Assembly: GCF_009695545.1 (NCBI RefSeq) | Contig: NZ_VUNS01000012.1 | Location: 62,001 to 126,000, forward strand | Source: Victivallis lenta | GTDB lineage: Bacteria > Verrucomicrobiota > Lentisphaeria > Victivallales > Victivallaceae | DNA length: 64,000 bases | Direction of reading: 5' to 3' | In this document: one piece after another, positions 23,809-32,349 of the stretch | How positions within the stretch are numbered: position 1 is the stretch's first letter | How the letters are laid out: every line of letters begins with the position of its first letter | Notes under the pieces: model-generated | What the model saw: only the letters and a program-made list of their open reading frames with translations | What the model was told of the DNA's origin: nothing | Database searches by the model: none | Position numbers and translations under genes: made by a program

Positions 23809-25929
23809 ATGAATTTTGAACCGGTGAAGTGGCTCGGCGCGGCGGAACAGGGCGGCGCTCCGTATTTCCGTTGCGAATTCGATGCGGAGACGGTCGCCGG
23901 CGCGACGCTGGCGATCTGCGGTCTCGGCTGGTACGAGGTCTGCCTGAACGGCCGGAAGGTCGGCGACCATGTGCTCGATCCGATCGTGACGAATTATGAT
24001 CTCCGCGCCCGTTATGTCGTCTACGATGTCGCGGCGTACCTGAAGCCGGGGCGCAACACCGTCGGCGTCGTGCTCGGCACCGGCTGGTATGACCATGTCG
24101 ACGCCGATGTCTGGAATTTCGATCATGCGGCCTGGCGCGACCGGTGCAAATTCGCGCTGCATCTGCGGTGCGGCGGCGCGGAGCTCGTCTCCGGCGAACC
24201 CGCCGGCTGGAGGTGTACGACGGCCGGGCCGATCACCTTCAACTCCCTGCGGAACGGCGAATATTACGACGCGCGGCTCGAAATGGCGGGCTGGGCGGAG
24301 AACGGCTTCGACGATTCGACATGGCAGGTCCCGGTTCCGCTCGCGCCTCCGGGCGGTGTGCTCGAGGAGCAGACTTCGCCGCCCTGCCGGGTCATGCGGG
24401 TCATCCGGCCGGTTGCGCTGAAGCGGCTCTCCCCGACGCGGGCGGTGGCCGATTTCGGCGTGAACCTCTCCGGCTGGTGCCGCATCCGCGTCCGGGGCAA
24501 GGCCGGAGACACGGTCGAACTGCGCTACGGCGAACGGCTGTTTCCGGACGGGCGCGTCGACAAGGAGCACATCGGCAAATTCGTGCTCTCCGGAGAAAAC
24601 CAGTGCGACCGTTACACGCTGCGCGGCGACGGCGTTGAGGAGTGGGCGCCGCGTTTCACGTTCCACGGCTTTCAATACTGCCAGATCGACGGGGAGCCCG
24701 AGCTGGAGTCCGTTACGGCGGAGTTCGTCCACACCTCGTTTGCGGACGCCGGGAATTTCGAGTCTCCGGATGCGGAACTCAATGCGCTGCAGCGCGCCGT
24801 GCAGGAGAGCTACCGCGGCAATTTCGTCGGGATTCCGTTCGACTGCCCGCACCGCGAAAAGAACGGCTGGACCGGCGATACGCAGCTTGCCGCCGAAACC
24901 GGGCTCTGCAACTTCGACGCCGCTTCGAGCCTCGAGCAGTGGCTCGATACGCTGGCTGACTGCCAGCGCCCGTCCGGCCAGCTGCCCGGCATCGCCCCGG
25001 CCTGCGGCTGGGGGTACAACTGGGGTTCCGGCCCGGCCTGGGATGCGGCGTTTTTCGTGATTCCGGAGCTGATTTACCGGTATACCGGCAGCGGGCGCAC
25101 CTATGAAAAGCATTTCGACGGCATGCTGCGCTATCTCGATTACGCCGCATCGCGCGCCTCCGGCGACCTCGTGGCGTTCGGGCTCGGCGACTGGAACCAT
25201 GTCGACAATGCGAAGATCGCCCCGGTCGAATTCACTTCGAGCGCCTACCTCATGCACTGCAACCGGCTGGCCGCGAAGTTCGCGCGGCGGCTCGGGCGCG
25301 GGGAGGGCGCGATGCTCGACGCGCGGGCGGAGTGCATGCGCGCTGCGCTGAATGCGAGGTACAACAACGGCGGCGGCAGCTTCGCGCATGACGAAATGAC
25401 CGCCCTCGGCATGGCGCTCGTGTTCGACATCGCGCCGGAGGGGGAACGCGCCGCGGCGGCGGAGCGGCTGGCCCGGATCGTCCGCGACAACGGATACAAG
25501 CCGTATTTCGGCATTCTCGGCAGCCGCGCCGTTCCGCGCGCGCTGGCCGATGCCGGGTTCGTCGAAACCGCTTTCCGCCTCTTCATGCAGCCGGAGTATC
25601 CGGGGTGGATTCACTGGCTGCGGCAGGGGGCGACGACGCTCTGGGGCAACTGGCACGGCGAGGCGTCGCGGAACCACATCATGTTCGGCGACGTGAGCGC
25701 CTGGTGCTTCCGCTACCTCGGCGGCCTGGTGCCGGACGAGGCGCACCCGGGATTTTCGTCGGTGACGCTGCGGCCGCACCCGGTTCCGCAGCTCGACTGG
25801 TTCCGCATGTTCCACGACACGCCGCACGGCCGGATCTCGGTCGGCTGGCGCCGGGAGGGCGGAACGTATCAGTTCAACGTCTCGGTTCCGGACGGAATCG
25901 AGCATCATCTGGAGCCTGAAGTCGAATGA
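23809..25929 (+). CDS. GH78 alpha-L-rhamnosidase-like protein, atypical active site
   Basis: 706-residue GH78 homologue without a signal peptide. The N-terminal beta-sandwich (GLGWYEVCLNGRKVGDHVLD) is followed by the barrel signature FDCPHREKNGWTGDTQ with D345, E350 and D357 intact. In the other conserved block, where the rhamnosidase at 17190 has LWENW, this one reads TTLWGNWHGEASRNHIMF, so the Glu thought to be the catalytic base in GH78 is Gly613. It may be inactive, use another residue or act on another sugar. Its stop overlaps the start of the hisA-like gene by 4 bases. The start follows GAGGATGTAA. Confidence 0.82.
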   Translation: MNFEPVKWLGAAEQGGAPYFRCEFDAETVAGATLAICGLGWYEVCLNGRKVGDHVLDPIVTNYDLRARYVVYDVAAYLKPGRNTVGVVLGTGWYDHVDADVWNFDHAAWRDRCKFALHLRCGGAELVSGEPAGWRCTTAGPITFNSLRNGEYYDARLEMAGWAENGFDDSTWQVPVPLAPPGGVLEEQTSPPCRVMRVIRPVALKRLSPTRAVADFGVNLSGWCRIRVRGKAGDTVELRYGERLFPDGRVDKEHIGKFVLSGENQCDRYTLRGDGVEEWAPRFTFHGFQYCQIDGEPELESVTAEFVHTSFADAGNFESPDAELNALQRAVQESYRGNFVGIPFDCPHREKNGWTGDTQLAAETGLCNFDAASSLEQWLDTLADCQRPSGQLPGIAPACGWGYNWGSGPAWDAAFFVIPELIYRYTGSGRTYEKHFDGMLRYLDYAASRASGDLVAFGLGDWNHVDNAKIAPVEFTSSAYLMHCNRLAAKFARRLGRGEGAMLDARAECMRAALNARYNNGGGSFAHDEMTALGMALVFDIAPEGERAAAAERLARIVRDNGYKPYFGILGSRAVPRALADAGFVETAFRLFMQPEYPGWIHWLRQGATTLWGNWHGEASRNHIMFGDVSAWCFRYLGGLVPDEAHPGFSSVTLRPHPVPQLDWFRMFHDTPHGRISVGWRREGGTYQFNVSVPDGIEHHLEPEVE

Positions 25930-26693
25930 GTCTTTTCCGCCCCTGCATCGACCTGCACAACGGACAGGTCAAACAGATCGTCGGCTCCACGCTGACCGAT
26001 TCCGGTTCGTCGCCCCGGACCAATTTCGTGGCGGAGCACGACTCCGCCTGGTACGCCGAGCTCTACCGGAGCGACAACCTGACCGGCGGGCATGTCATCA
26101 AGCTCGGCCCCGGCAACGACGAGGCCGCGAAGCGCGCGCTGGCGGCCTGGCCGGGCGGCCTGCAGCTCGGCGGCGGCGTGAATTGCGATAATGCGGCGGA
26201 GTGGCTCGAGGCGGGCGCCTCGCAGCTGATCGTGACGAGTTTCATTTTCTCCGACGGAGAACTGCGGATCGACCGGCTCGAGCAATTGTTCGACATCACC
26301 GGCCGGGAGCGGCTTGTGCTGGACCTCTCCTGCCGCCGCCGCGAAGACGGGAAATATTATATCGTGACCGACCGCTGGCAGAAATTCACTTCGACCGCGA
26401 TCCATGCGGATACGCTGGCCTTTCTCGGCGATTTCGCCTGCGAGTTCCTGATTCACGCCGTTGACGTCGAAGGCAAGCAGGCCGGCATCGACGAGGAGCT
26501 GCTTTCGCTGCTTGCGGCGGAGAGCCCGATTCCGTGCGTCTATGCAGGCGGCATTGCGAACTTCGGCGACATCGGCAAGATCGAGCGGGCCGGAAAGGGG
26601 CGGATCGCCTACACGGTCGGTTCGGCGCTCGATATCTTCGGCGGTCCGCTGTCGTACTGCGAACTTGCTGCTTACGCGGGCCGGAAGTCCTGA
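25926..26693 (+). CDS. hisA: ProFAR isomerase HisA, eukaryotic (His6) type
   Basis: 255-residue TIM barrel of the yeast His6 branch, catalysing the Amadori isomerisation of ProFAR in histidine synthesis. Sequence typical of this branch: PCIDLHNGQVKQIVGSTLTD, TNFVAEHDSAWYAELY, HVIKLGPGNDEAAKRAL, QLGGGVNCDNAAEWLEAGA, VLDLSCRRREDGKYYI, EFLIHAVDVEGKQAGIDEEL and TVGSALDIFGG. Bacterial HisA proteins usually begin differently and lack the TNF/IKLGPGND blocks. The start overlaps the GH78 gene by 4 bases (ATGA). No other histidine gene is nearby. The branch assignment is from recognised sequence blocks, without an alignment. Confidence 0.88.
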   Translation: MSLFRPCIDLHNGQVKQIVGSTLTDSGSSPRTNFVAEHDSAWYAELYRSDNLTGGHVIKLGPGNDEAAKRALAAWPGGLQLGGGVNCDNAAEWLEAGASQLIVTSFIFSDGELRIDRLEQLFDITGRERLVLDLSCRRREDGKYYIVTDRWQKFTSTAIHADTLAFLGDFACEFLIHAVDVEGKQAGIDEELLSLLAAESPIPCVYAGGIANFGDIGKIERAGKGRIAYTVGSALDIFGGPLSYCELAAYAGRKS

Positions 26694-26934
26694 CCTGCCG
26701 GCCCGCGCAGGAGCGGCTTTCCGAAAGGCGGAAGGCTCCGGGAGCGGGCCGGGTAACCGCATGTACTCCAGCCGCTTGGCCGCGCGAAGGCGCGCGCGGG
26801 CGCAAAAAATGCAGATATTCCTTTGCAAATCAAGGCGGAACGCTTGTCAAAACGGGTGTGCCGCTGTATATTACTCCATTTGATGCCGATGACGTGATTG
26901 CAACGAATTTCATATATGGAAGCAGGAAGAAGTT
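26694..26934 (+). other. Intergenic region before gyrA with hairpin
   Basis: 241 bases with no gene. The first 70 bases hold a GC-rich inverted repeat (GGAGC...GCTCC around 26710-26740) that could end the aconitase-hisA unit; there is no clear T-run. The second half carries the gyrA promoter. Confidence 0.45.
26844..26872 (+). promoter_or_regulatory. Promoter of gyrA
   Basis: TTGTCA (26844-26849), 17-base spacer, TATATT (26867-26872), 62 bases before the gyrA ATG. Confidence 0.7.
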
Positions 26935-29616
26935 ATGAGCGATTTCGAGACCAGGGACATTCCCGTCAATATTGAAGACATCATGCATACTGCATATCTG
27001 CAGTATTCGCTGAGCGTCAACGTCGGGCGGGCGATCCCGGATGTGCGCGACGGCCTGAAGCCGGTGAACCGGCGCATTCTCTACGCGATGAAAATGCTGA
27101 ACCTCGGCAAGTCTCACGCGACCGTCAAGTGCGCGCGCGTGGTCGGCGAGGTCATGGGTAAATACCACCCGCACGGCGATTCCGCGATTTACGACGCGCT
27201 GGTCCGCCTCGCGCAGGATTTCTCGATGCGCGCTCCGCTCATCGAGGGGCAGGGCAATTTCGGCAATATCGACGGCGATCCGGCGGCGGCCAGCCGCTAC
27301 ACCGAGTGCCGCATGGAGCGCCTCGCCGAAGAGATGCTTTTCGACATCGAAAAAGACACCGTCAACATGATCCCGAACTTCGACGAGTCGGAAAAGGAGC
27401 CCGAGGTGCTTCCGGCCAGCTTCCCGCAGCTTCTGGTCAACGGCACGACCGGCATCGGCGTCGGCATGGCGACCAGCATCCCGCCGCACAACCTCGGCGA
27501 AGTCATCGACGCGACGGTCTGTCTGCTCGACAATCCGAAGGCGACGGTCGACGAGCTCATGGAGTACCTGCCCGGCCCGGATTTTCCGACCGGCGCGATC
27601 ATTCGCGGCCGCTATTCGATGCGCCAGTTCTACCAGACCGGACGCGGCAGCGTAAAGCTGCGCGCGAAGGCCGACATCATCGAGAAGGACGGCGTCGAGC
27701 AGATCATCATCACCGAGATTCCGTACGCGATCAACAAGGGGCAGCTCGTCGAGAAGATCGCCGAACTCGTGAAGGATAAGCGCATCACCGGCATCTCTTC
27801 GATCACCGACGTGTCGAGCAAGCGCGTCGGTCTCCGCATCGAGATCGGCGTCAAGCGCGGCGCGATGGGCAGCGTGATCCTGAACCAGCTTTACAGCCAG
27901 ACCCAGCTCGAAACCGTGATCGGCTGCACGATGCTCGTGGTTGACCACAACCGGCCTCGCACGATGAACCTCGCGCAGGTGCTGCAGGCTTACATCGACC
28001 ACCGGCTCGAAGTCGTGCTCCGCCGCGCGATTTTCGATCTGAACAAGGCCGAAGCGCGTTCCCACATCCTCGAAGGGTTGCTGAAGGCGCTGGCGAACAT
28101 CGACGAAGTCGTGCAGATCATCCGTGAGTCGCGCAACCGGCAGGAGGCGCAGACGAACCTGATCGCCCGCTTCGCGTTCACGCAGATTCAGGCCGACGCG
28201 ATCCTCGACATGCGGCTGCACCAGCTGACCGGTCTGGCCGTCGAAGTGGTTCAGGCCGAGTTCGACGAGCTTCAGGTCAAGATCGATTATCTGCGCAAGC
28301 TCGTGGCCAGCCGCGACATGCGGCTCGGCGTGATCCGCGAGGAGCTGATCGAGATCAAGAACAAGTACAGCGACCCGCGCCGTTCCGAAATCACGGTCGA
28401 CGACTCCGACCTGAACATCGCGGACCTGATTCCGCGCCACAGCTGCGTGATCACCGTGTCGAATACCGGCTATATCAAGCGGGTTCCGAGCGACACCTAC
28501 CGCACGCAGCACCGCGGCGGCAAGGGCATCATCGGCATGGAGACCAAGGAGGAGGATTACGTCGAGCACCTGTTCAATGCGGACAGCCACGATCTGATCT
28601 TCTTCTTCACGGACCGCGGTTTCATGTACTGGCTGAACGTCTATGAGATTCCGGAGGGTTCGCGGACCGGCAAGGGCAAGGCGATCGTGAACATGATCAA
28701 GGTCGAGCCCGGCGAGAAGATCTGCGCGATGCTGACCGTCTCTCCGGACGAGTTCGACGACCCGAACAAATACATCGTCATGGCCTCGCGCAGGGGCTAC
28801 ATCAAGAAGAGCGAGCTTGCGCTGTTCAAGAACCTGCGCCGCGTGGGGCTGCGCGCGCTCGTCATCGAAGAGGACGACGACCTGATCGGCGCCGGCATCA
28901 GCGAGAACGGCAACGAGATTCTGCTCTCTACCCGGCTCGGCATGGCGTGCCTCTTCGACCAGGACGACGAGCAGATCCGCCCGATGGGCCGCACGGCCCG
29001 CGGCGTGACCGGCATGCGCTTCAAGATCGACGGCGACTCCGTGGTCAGCATGGAGGTCATCCGCGAGCATGTCTATACCGAAGCCGAAATGACCGGTGAG
29101 GAAGGCGAAACCGAAACGGAAGTCGAAGTCGAAGTCGAGACGGACGAGGAAGGTCCGGTCTTCGGCAGCGGTCCCGAGGTGCTGGTCGTCACCGACGGCG
29201 GCATGGGCAAGCGCTCGTTCGTCAGCACCTACCGCAAGACGAACCGCGGAGCGAAGGGGGTCGTGAACATCAAGCTGCGCGAGGGTGAGCATGTGCTTGC
29301 CGTCGTGCAGGTGACCGACGACGACGAGATTCTGCTGACCACCGAGCGCGGACAGCTCGTCCGCATTCCGGCCAGCGAGATCCGCACGGTCGGCCGTGCG
29401 TCGAAGGGGGTCCGGATCATGAACCTCAATAACGGCGACCGGATCACCGGCGTCGCGAAACTGGTCAAGGTTGAAATCGAAAAGACGGCCGTCACGGTTG
29501 ACGGCGAAATCGAAAACAAGGCCGACAATGTGTTGGCGGAAGCGGCAGCGATGCCGGAAGAACCGGCAGTTCCGGGCGAAGACGTTCCGGAGCAGCCGGG
29601 AGAAAGCGAGGAGTAA
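26935..29616 (+). CDS. gyrA: DNA gyrase subunit A
   Basis: 893-residue type IIA topoisomerase subunit that cuts and rejoins DNA with GyrB. The catalytic tyrosine is Y122 in ASRYTECRM, exactly at the E. coli position. The quinolone-resistance region is wild type (S83 and D87 in [11 protein letters not shown]). The C-terminal beta-pinwheel carries the GyrA box in the variant QHRGGKG (normally QRRGGKG). A highly acidic insertion lies near residue 720-745 ([20 protein letters not shown]), and an acidic Pro/Ala/Glu tail ends the protein. AGGAAGAAG precedes the ATG. Its stop overlaps the folP start (TAATG). gyrB is not in the window. Confidence 0.95.
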   Translation: MSDFETRDIPVNIEDIMHTAYLQYSLSVNVGRAIPDVRDGLKPVNRRILYAMKMLNLGKSHATVKCARVVGEVMGKYHPHGDSAIYDALVRLAQDFSMRAPLIEGQGNFGNIDGDPAAASRYTECRMERLAEEMLFDIEKDTVNMIPNFDESEKEPEVLPASFPQLLVNGTTGIGVGMATSIPPHNLGEVIDATVCLLDNPKATVDELMEYLPGPDFPTGAIIRGRYSMRQFYQTGRGSVKLRAKADIIEKDGVEQIIITEIPYAINKGQLVEKIAELVKDKRITGISSITDVSSKRVGLRIEIGVKRGAMGSVILNQLYSQTQLETVIGCTMLVVDHNRPRTMNLAQVLQAYIDHRLEVVLRRAIFDLNKAEARSHILEGLLKALANIDEVVQIIRESRNRQEAQTNLIARFAFTQIQADAILDMRLHQLTGLAVEVVQAEFDELQVKIDYLRKLVASRDMRLGVIREELIEIKNKYSDPRRSEITVDDSDLNIADLIPRHSCVITVSNTGYIKRVPSDTYRTQHRGGKGIIGMETKEEDYVEHLFNADSHDLIFFFTDRGFMYWLNVYEIPEGSRTGKGKAIVNMIKVEPGEKICAMLTVSPDEFDDPNKYIVMASRRGYIKKSELALFKNLRRVGLRALVIEEDDDLIGAGISENGNEILLSTRLGMACLFDQDDEQIRPMGRTARGVTGMRFKIDGDSVVSMEVIREHVYTEAEMTGEEGETETEVEVEVETDEEGPVFGSGPEVLVVTDGGMGKRSFVSTYRKTNRGAKGVVNIKLREGEHVLAVVQVTDDDEILLTTERGQLVRIPASEIRTVGRASKGVRIMNLNNGDRITGVAKLVKVEIEKTAVTVDGEIENKADNVLAEAAAMPEEPAVPGEDVPEQPGESEE

Positions 29617-30446
29617 TGCCCCGTCTCGATGAAATTATGCATGAACGTACGCGTCCGCTGCTGATGGGAATCGTCAATGTGACCGGCGATTCGTTCAGCG
29701 AGGGAGGCGCTTCTTCGCCGGCGACGGCGGTGGACCGGGCGCTGGCCCTTCTGGACGAGGGGGCCGACCTGCTCGACATCGGCGGGGAATCGACCCGCCC
29801 CGGCGCGGCGGTGATTCCGGCGGACGAGGAGTCGCTGCGGGTTGTTCCGGTGCTCCGCGAGCTCCGGAAGCTGCGCCCGTCGGCGATTCTGTCGGTCGAT
29901 ACGCGCAAGGCCGGGGTCGCCCGGGCGGCGCTGGATTGCGGCGTCGACATGATCAACGACGTTTCGATGCTGCGTTTTTCGCCGGATATGGCGGACGTGG
30001 TCGCGGCGTCCGATGCGGCGCTGATCATCGCGCATTCGCGCGGAACGCCGCAGAATATGAGGAATTCCGAGTTCCACGACTACGGCGACGATCCGGTCGC
30101 GGCTGTCGTCGCGGAGCTGGCCGGGGCGAAAGCGAAGGCGTTGGCCGCCGGCGTGGCCGATGAGAAGATCTATGTCGATCCCGACTTCGGATTTGCGAAG
30201 ACGCCGGAGCAGGATTGGGAGATCCTGCGCCGGATCGACGAGCTGCACCAGCTCGGCCCCGTGGTTGCCGGCATGTCCCGCAAATCGTTTCTCGGGAATT
30301 TCCTCGAGCAGCCGGACCCGATGCAGCGGCTCGGCGGAACCGTGGCCGCGGCGCTCTACCTGGCGGACCGCGAGGTCGAAATCCTGCGGGTGCACGATGT
30401 CCGGCAGGTGAGCGACGCTTTGAGTGTCTGGGATAAGCTCCGTTGA
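29616..30446 (+). CDS. folP: Dihydropteroate synthase
   Basis: 276-residue TIM-barrel enzyme joining p-aminobenzoate to pterin pyrophosphate in folate synthesis; the sulfonamide target. Signatures: LLMGIVNVTGDSFSEGG, DIGGESTRPGA, ILSVDTRKAGVARAAL and CGVDMINDVS. The VTGDSFS sequence replaces the more common VTPDSFS. It overlaps gyrA by one base (TAATG) with GAGGAG as ribosome site in the gyrA end, so the two are translationally coupled. The cyclase gene cdaA follows after 41 bases, a folP-cdaA neighbourhood also known from other bacterial phyla. Confidence 0.95.
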   Translation: MPRLDEIMHERTRPLLMGIVNVTGDSFSEGGASSPATAVDRALALLDEGADLLDIGGESTRPGAAVIPADEESLRVVPVLRELRKLRPSAILSVDTRKAGVARAALDCGVDMINDVSMLRFSPDMADVVAASDAALIIAHSRGTPQNMRNSEFHDYGDDPVAAVVAELAGAKAKALAAGVADEKIYVDPDFGFAKTPEQDWEILRRIDELHQLGPVVAGMSRKSFLGNFLEQPDPMQRLGGTVAAALYLADREVEILRVHDVRQVSDALSVWDKLR

Positions 30447-30487
30447 ACGGAGATGCGATATCGTTATAAGAGGTGAAGACGGGTATC

Positions 30488-31345
30488 ATGCTGGATACGC
30501 TCGTTTCAGTGCCGAATGCGGTAATCATCGATTACCTTAAAATGTTTCTTGAGATCTTCATCCTGACGGTGGTGATCTACAAGACGCTGCATTATCTGCG
30601 CGGTGCGCGCGGCGCGTCGGTGCTGGCCGGAATCACGATTCTGCTGCTGGTGCTGACGCTGCTGTCGAAGAAGCTGAATCTCGACGTGCTGAACTGGCTG
30701 CTGACCGGCATCTGGGGGACGCTCGGCGCGGCGGTCGTCATCATCTTCCAGCCCGAGCTGCGCCGGGCGTTCGCGCAGCTCGGCAGTTTCAGCTTCTTTC
30801 AGGGCAAGCGGCGGCGTGAGATCATCACCGAAATCGTGAATGCCGCAGTCAACATGTCGCGCCGGAAATGCGGCGCGCTGATGGTGATCGAGCGGCGGAT
30901 CGGGCTGCAGAATCTGGTGGACGACTCGGTCCGGCTCGATATCAAGGTCAATGCGATGGTGCTCGAGTCGATCTTTTACCCGAATTCGCCGCTGCACGAC
31001 GGGGCGGTCATCATCCGTGACGACCGGATCGTCGCCGCGCGGGCGATTCTGCCGCTGACGCGGGCGGAGAATATCTCGATCCGGCTCGGCACGCGCCACC
31101 GCGCCTCGCTGGGGGTGTCGGAGGAGACCGACGCCGTCACCGTGGTGGTGTCGGAGGAAACCGGCGCGATCAGCGTCGCCTGCCGCGGCGTTCTTCACCG
31201 CGACCTGACCGGCGAAGAACTGGCGAATTATCTCGAAAAGCTCATCATTCTCGAACAGGACGACACGGATCTGGCCGAAACCGTCCAGATGCTCGAGGAA
31301 CAGGCCGACCGGCGGGACAAGACCCCCGGCAAGGGAGGTGCGTGA
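30488..31345 (+). CDS. cdaA: Diadenylate cyclase CdaA
   Basis: 285-residue membrane enzyme that makes cyclic di-AMP from two ATP. Three N-terminal membrane helices (about residues 12-85) precede the DAC domain, which has both active-site motifs: LHDGAVIIRDD (DGA) and LGTRHRASLGVSEETDA (RHR). The ATG at 30488 is preferred to the GTG at 30473 because GAGGTGA lies about 12 bases before it and nothing suitable precedes the GTG. It overlaps the next gene, a YbbR-domain protein, just as cdaA and cdaR are paired in Firmicutes. It implies c-di-AMP signalling in envelope or osmotic control. Confidence 0.93.
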   Translation: MLDTLVSVPNAVIIDYLKMFLEIFILTVVIYKTLHYLRGARGASVLAGITILLLVLTLLSKKLNLDVLNWLLTGIWGTLGAAVVIIFQPELRRAFAQLGSFSFFQGKRRREIITEIVNAAVNMSRRKCGALMVIERRIGLQNLVDDSVRLDIKVNAMVLESIFYPNSPLHDGAVIIRDDRIVAARAILPLTRAENISIRLGTRHRASLGVSEETDAVTVVVSEETGAISVACRGVLHRDLTGEELANYLEKLIILEQDDTDLAETVQMLEEQADRRDKTPGKGGA

Positions 31346-32310
31346 TGGACAAACGCCGCCGCCGTTCCGTTTTCAACTGGCTTTACATGCTCGTCCGCCG
31401 CGATTTCTGGCGGAAGCTCATCGCGCTCTTTTTTGCGCTGCTGCTCTATTTTTACGTTTACAACGAGATCCGGGCGCCGCAGAAGGTCGACAATGTGCCG
31501 GTCGACATCATTCTGCCGCCGGAGTTGATGGATGTGGATCCGAAGCCGCATTTTGTGACGCTTGAAGTCAAGAGCACCCGCAATTCCGGGGTGTCGCCTT
31601 CCGCGTTGCGCGGGCGCGCGCAGGTCGACTATAACCGCTATATTCCGGGCAAGCCGTATATCCTGACGCTGAAGCCGGAGGAGTTCGACTCTCCGCTCGG
31701 CGTCCGGGTCATTCAGGCCGACCCGCGGGAGATCACGCTGAATCTGCAGCAGCGCATGACGCGCGACGTCCCGGTGCGGGTCACGTTTTCGAACCGGCTT
31801 TCGAACGATTACAAGAGTTCGCTGGCCAGCTGCATTCCGTCGACGGTCCGGGTGACCGGGCCGGAGCAGCTGATCCGCGACCTGAAATCGGTGTCGACCC
31901 GCCCGGTTCCGCTTTCGGAAGCGGTGACGGAGGGATTCGAGTATGTTGCGACGCTCGAACCGCCGGCCGGGACTTCCATCTCTCCGGAGAAGGTCACCTG
32001 CCAGATCGACATCAGCCGGAATTACGAGCAGCGGACGTTCCAGTCGCTGCCGGTTGTGTTGCTGACCCAGCCGGGCGGCAAGCCGTTCAAGACCGAATTT
32101 CCGGGGCCGTCGCGGGTTGAAGTCACCGTGCGCGGCCTGGCCGGGTCGGTTTCGACGCTGCTTCCGGGCGAGGTCCGCCCCTATCTCGACATTTCGCATA
32201 TCGACAAGCCGGGAATCTACGAGGTCTCGGCAGGTTGTTTCCTGAAGGGCGACGGGCTGGATGTGAAGGAGATCCGCCCGGCTCAGATGAAAATAAAAAT
32301 CACGGAATAA
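31345..32310 (+). CDS. cdaR: YbbR-domain protein, CdaR-like regulator of CdaA
   Basis: 321-residue membrane-anchored protein. One N-terminal helix (KLIALFFALLLYFYVYN, near residues 25-42) is followed by tandem YbbR-type beta domains outside the membrane (VKSTRNSGVSPSALRGRAQV, EEFDSPLGVRVIQADPREIT and two more). In Firmicutes CdaR binds and modulates CdaA. Here the gene directly follows cdaA, with TGATG overlap at 31345 and GGAGG 6 bases upstream, which supports the same role. The GTG three bases earlier is a possible alternative start. Confidence 0.82.
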   Translation: MDKRRRRSVFNWLYMLVRRDFWRKLIALFFALLLYFYVYNEIRAPQKVDNVPVDIILPPELMDVDPKPHFVTLEVKSTRNSGVSPSALRGRAQVDYNRYIPGKPYILTLKPEEFDSPLGVRVIQADPREITLNLQQRMTRDVPVRVTFSNRLSNDYKSSLASCIPSTVRVTGPEQLIRDLKSVSTRPVPLSEAVTEGFEYVATLEPPAGTSISPEKVTCQIDISRNYEQRTFQSLPVVLLTQPGGKPFKTEFPGPSRVEVTVRGLAGSVSTLLPGEVRPYLDISHIDKPGIYEVSAGCFLKGDGLDVKEIRPAQMKIKITE

Positions 32311-32349
32311 ATTCGTTCATTTTAAACCAAGAGAAGGATGGCCCCGAAG

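Noticed and set aside
26830-29292. 820-codon open frame antisense to gyrA
   Set aside because: Composition (Asp, His, Arg, Val repeats) is the mirror of gyrA codons; no ribosome site or motif.
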